From Bacteroidales bacterium (GTDB lineage: Bacteria > Bacteroidota > Bacteroidia > Bacteroidales > UBA932), in NCBI GenBank assembly GCA_017383945.1, contig JAFNUQ010000109.1:1-7533 (forward strand): a DNA stretch of 7,533 nucleotides. The letters run 5' to 3'. The notes under the pieces are model-generated. The model saw nothing but the letters and a program-made list of their open reading frames with translations, searched no databases and was not told the DNA's origin. The first letter of the stretch is position 1. Every line of letters begins with the position of its first letter. Of this stretch, positions 6,934 through 7,533 are shown in pieces. Both the position numbers and the translations under genes were made by a program.

Positions 6934-7533
6934 TTTTACATGAGGGAGAACTTCCTCACAGATTGTCTTCATACCGGCGACAGAAGGGTGACCGGCAAGC
7001 TTGTGTACCTTATCTGAAAGCTCGATGCAATTGATACCATAGAACTCACAGATAGTCTTGGTTGAAACATCAATTGATTCCTTGAGCTCAGAATTCAAGA
7101 TAAAGTGGATCTCCGCATTTGGGAAAAGCTGCTTCATATGATGAAGAGTATATGCAAGAGCCGGACGATATGAATACAGATCCTGGTTTGTCCAGTTTTC
7201 AAATTTATACTCTCCTATCGGCACACCAGCCCAGCTGTCATTTGTACAACCAAATACAAGGATAATATCTGGATTACGGAGGTTATACATACGAGTCATA
7301 AAAGAGCGGTCAGCATAATCCTCTCCACGATAGCCTGTGTGAGCAATGGTTGCTCCTGAATATGAATCATTCATAACAAGCTCATAACCAGTCTGCTGCG
7401 CAAGCTGATACCACCAGGTCTGCTCAACTTTTACCACATCGTTATCCTTGTTCTGGATACCATCAAAATACCAGATGGCATTTCCAAACGGGATGTGTCC
7501 CTGGAATGTAGAATAAGAATCACCAAGCACAGC
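6931..7533 (-). CDS. SGNH/GDSL family hydrolase, 5' end outside the window
   Basis: Two hundred residues are visible and the frame is open through the right edge. The GTG at 7530-7528 is the Val of AVLGDSYSTF, not a start, so the true N-terminus, and any signal peptide, lies beyond the window. Counting from the first codon seen, block I is GDSYSTF with nucleophile S6, block II is NDSYSGAT with oxyanion G60, block III is FGCTNDSW with N98, and the catalytic His is H182 in GHPSVAGM. These are the S, G, N and H of the superfamily, which hydrolyses esters on carbohydrates, lipids or small molecules. No Asp sits three residues before H182 (L179 is there), so the usual DxxH is not formed. The sequence resembles Bacteroidota proteins annotated only as SGNH/GDSL hydrolases; whether it is secreted and what it cleaves cannot be seen. 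Its TAA stop overlaps the ATG of the MBL-fold hydrolase gene, implying a shared transcript with this gene first. Confidence 0.88.
   Translation of the reverse strand, partial: AVLGDSYSTFQGHIPFGNAIWYFDGIQNKDNDVVKVEQTWWYQLAQQTGYELVMNDSYSGATIAHTGYRGEDYADRSFMTRMYNLRNPDIILVFGCTNDSWAGVPIGEYKFENWTNQDLYSYRPALAYTLHHMKQLFPNAEIHFILNSELKESIDVSTKTICEFYGINCIELSDKVHKLAGHPSVAGMKTICEEVLPHVK

Noticed and set aside
7528..7530. GTG as the SGNH hydrolase start
   Set aside because: It lies two residues before the GDS nucleophile motif, and the frame continues through the window edge, so it encodes an internal Val.

Overview
This 7.5 kb window is gene-dense chromosomal DNA, most likely from a member of the Bacteroidota and probably of the order Bacteroidales. 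The evidence is a very large TamB protein of the Bacteroidota type, an RsmI-like methyltransferase that matches the short second paralog I know from Bacteroides-type genomes, an SGNH hydrolase of a type common in that group, and gene starts without clear Shine-Dalgarno sequences. No rRNA, tRNA, CRISPR array, insertion sequence or phage gene is visible, and no non-coding stretch exceeds 1 base.

Left part, plus strand (1-6070): three tightly packed genes read as one operon. The first is the 3' 4.2 kb of tamB, cut by the left edge, a periplasm-spanning factor for outer-membrane biogenesis. Its last 47 bases overlap the start of an RsmI-like SAM-dependent methyltransferase gene, which is followed after 1 base by mtaB, encoding the methylthiotransferase that converts t6A37 to ms2t6A37 in tRNA. 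An envelope factor is thus co-transcribed with one certain and one probable RNA- or nucleotide-modifying enzyme.

Right part, minus strand (6071-7533): two genes read leftward, an SGNH/GDSL hydrolase cut by the right edge and a PhnP-like metallo-beta-lactamase-fold hydrolase. They share a TAATG stop/start junction, so they are probably translationally coupled.

The two units converge with no space at all: the mtaB stop codon is directly followed by the complement of the hydrolase stop codon. The best terminator candidate for the leftward unit lies inside the 3' end of mtaB. The window looks like ordinary core genome, and I see no convincing new defence or mobile system. The points most worth a second look are the divergent RsmI-like enzyme, the overlapping and coupled gene junctions, the terminator embedded in a coding sequence, an insertion in the PhnP-like hydrolase, and the missing DxxH aspartate in the SGNH hydrolase.
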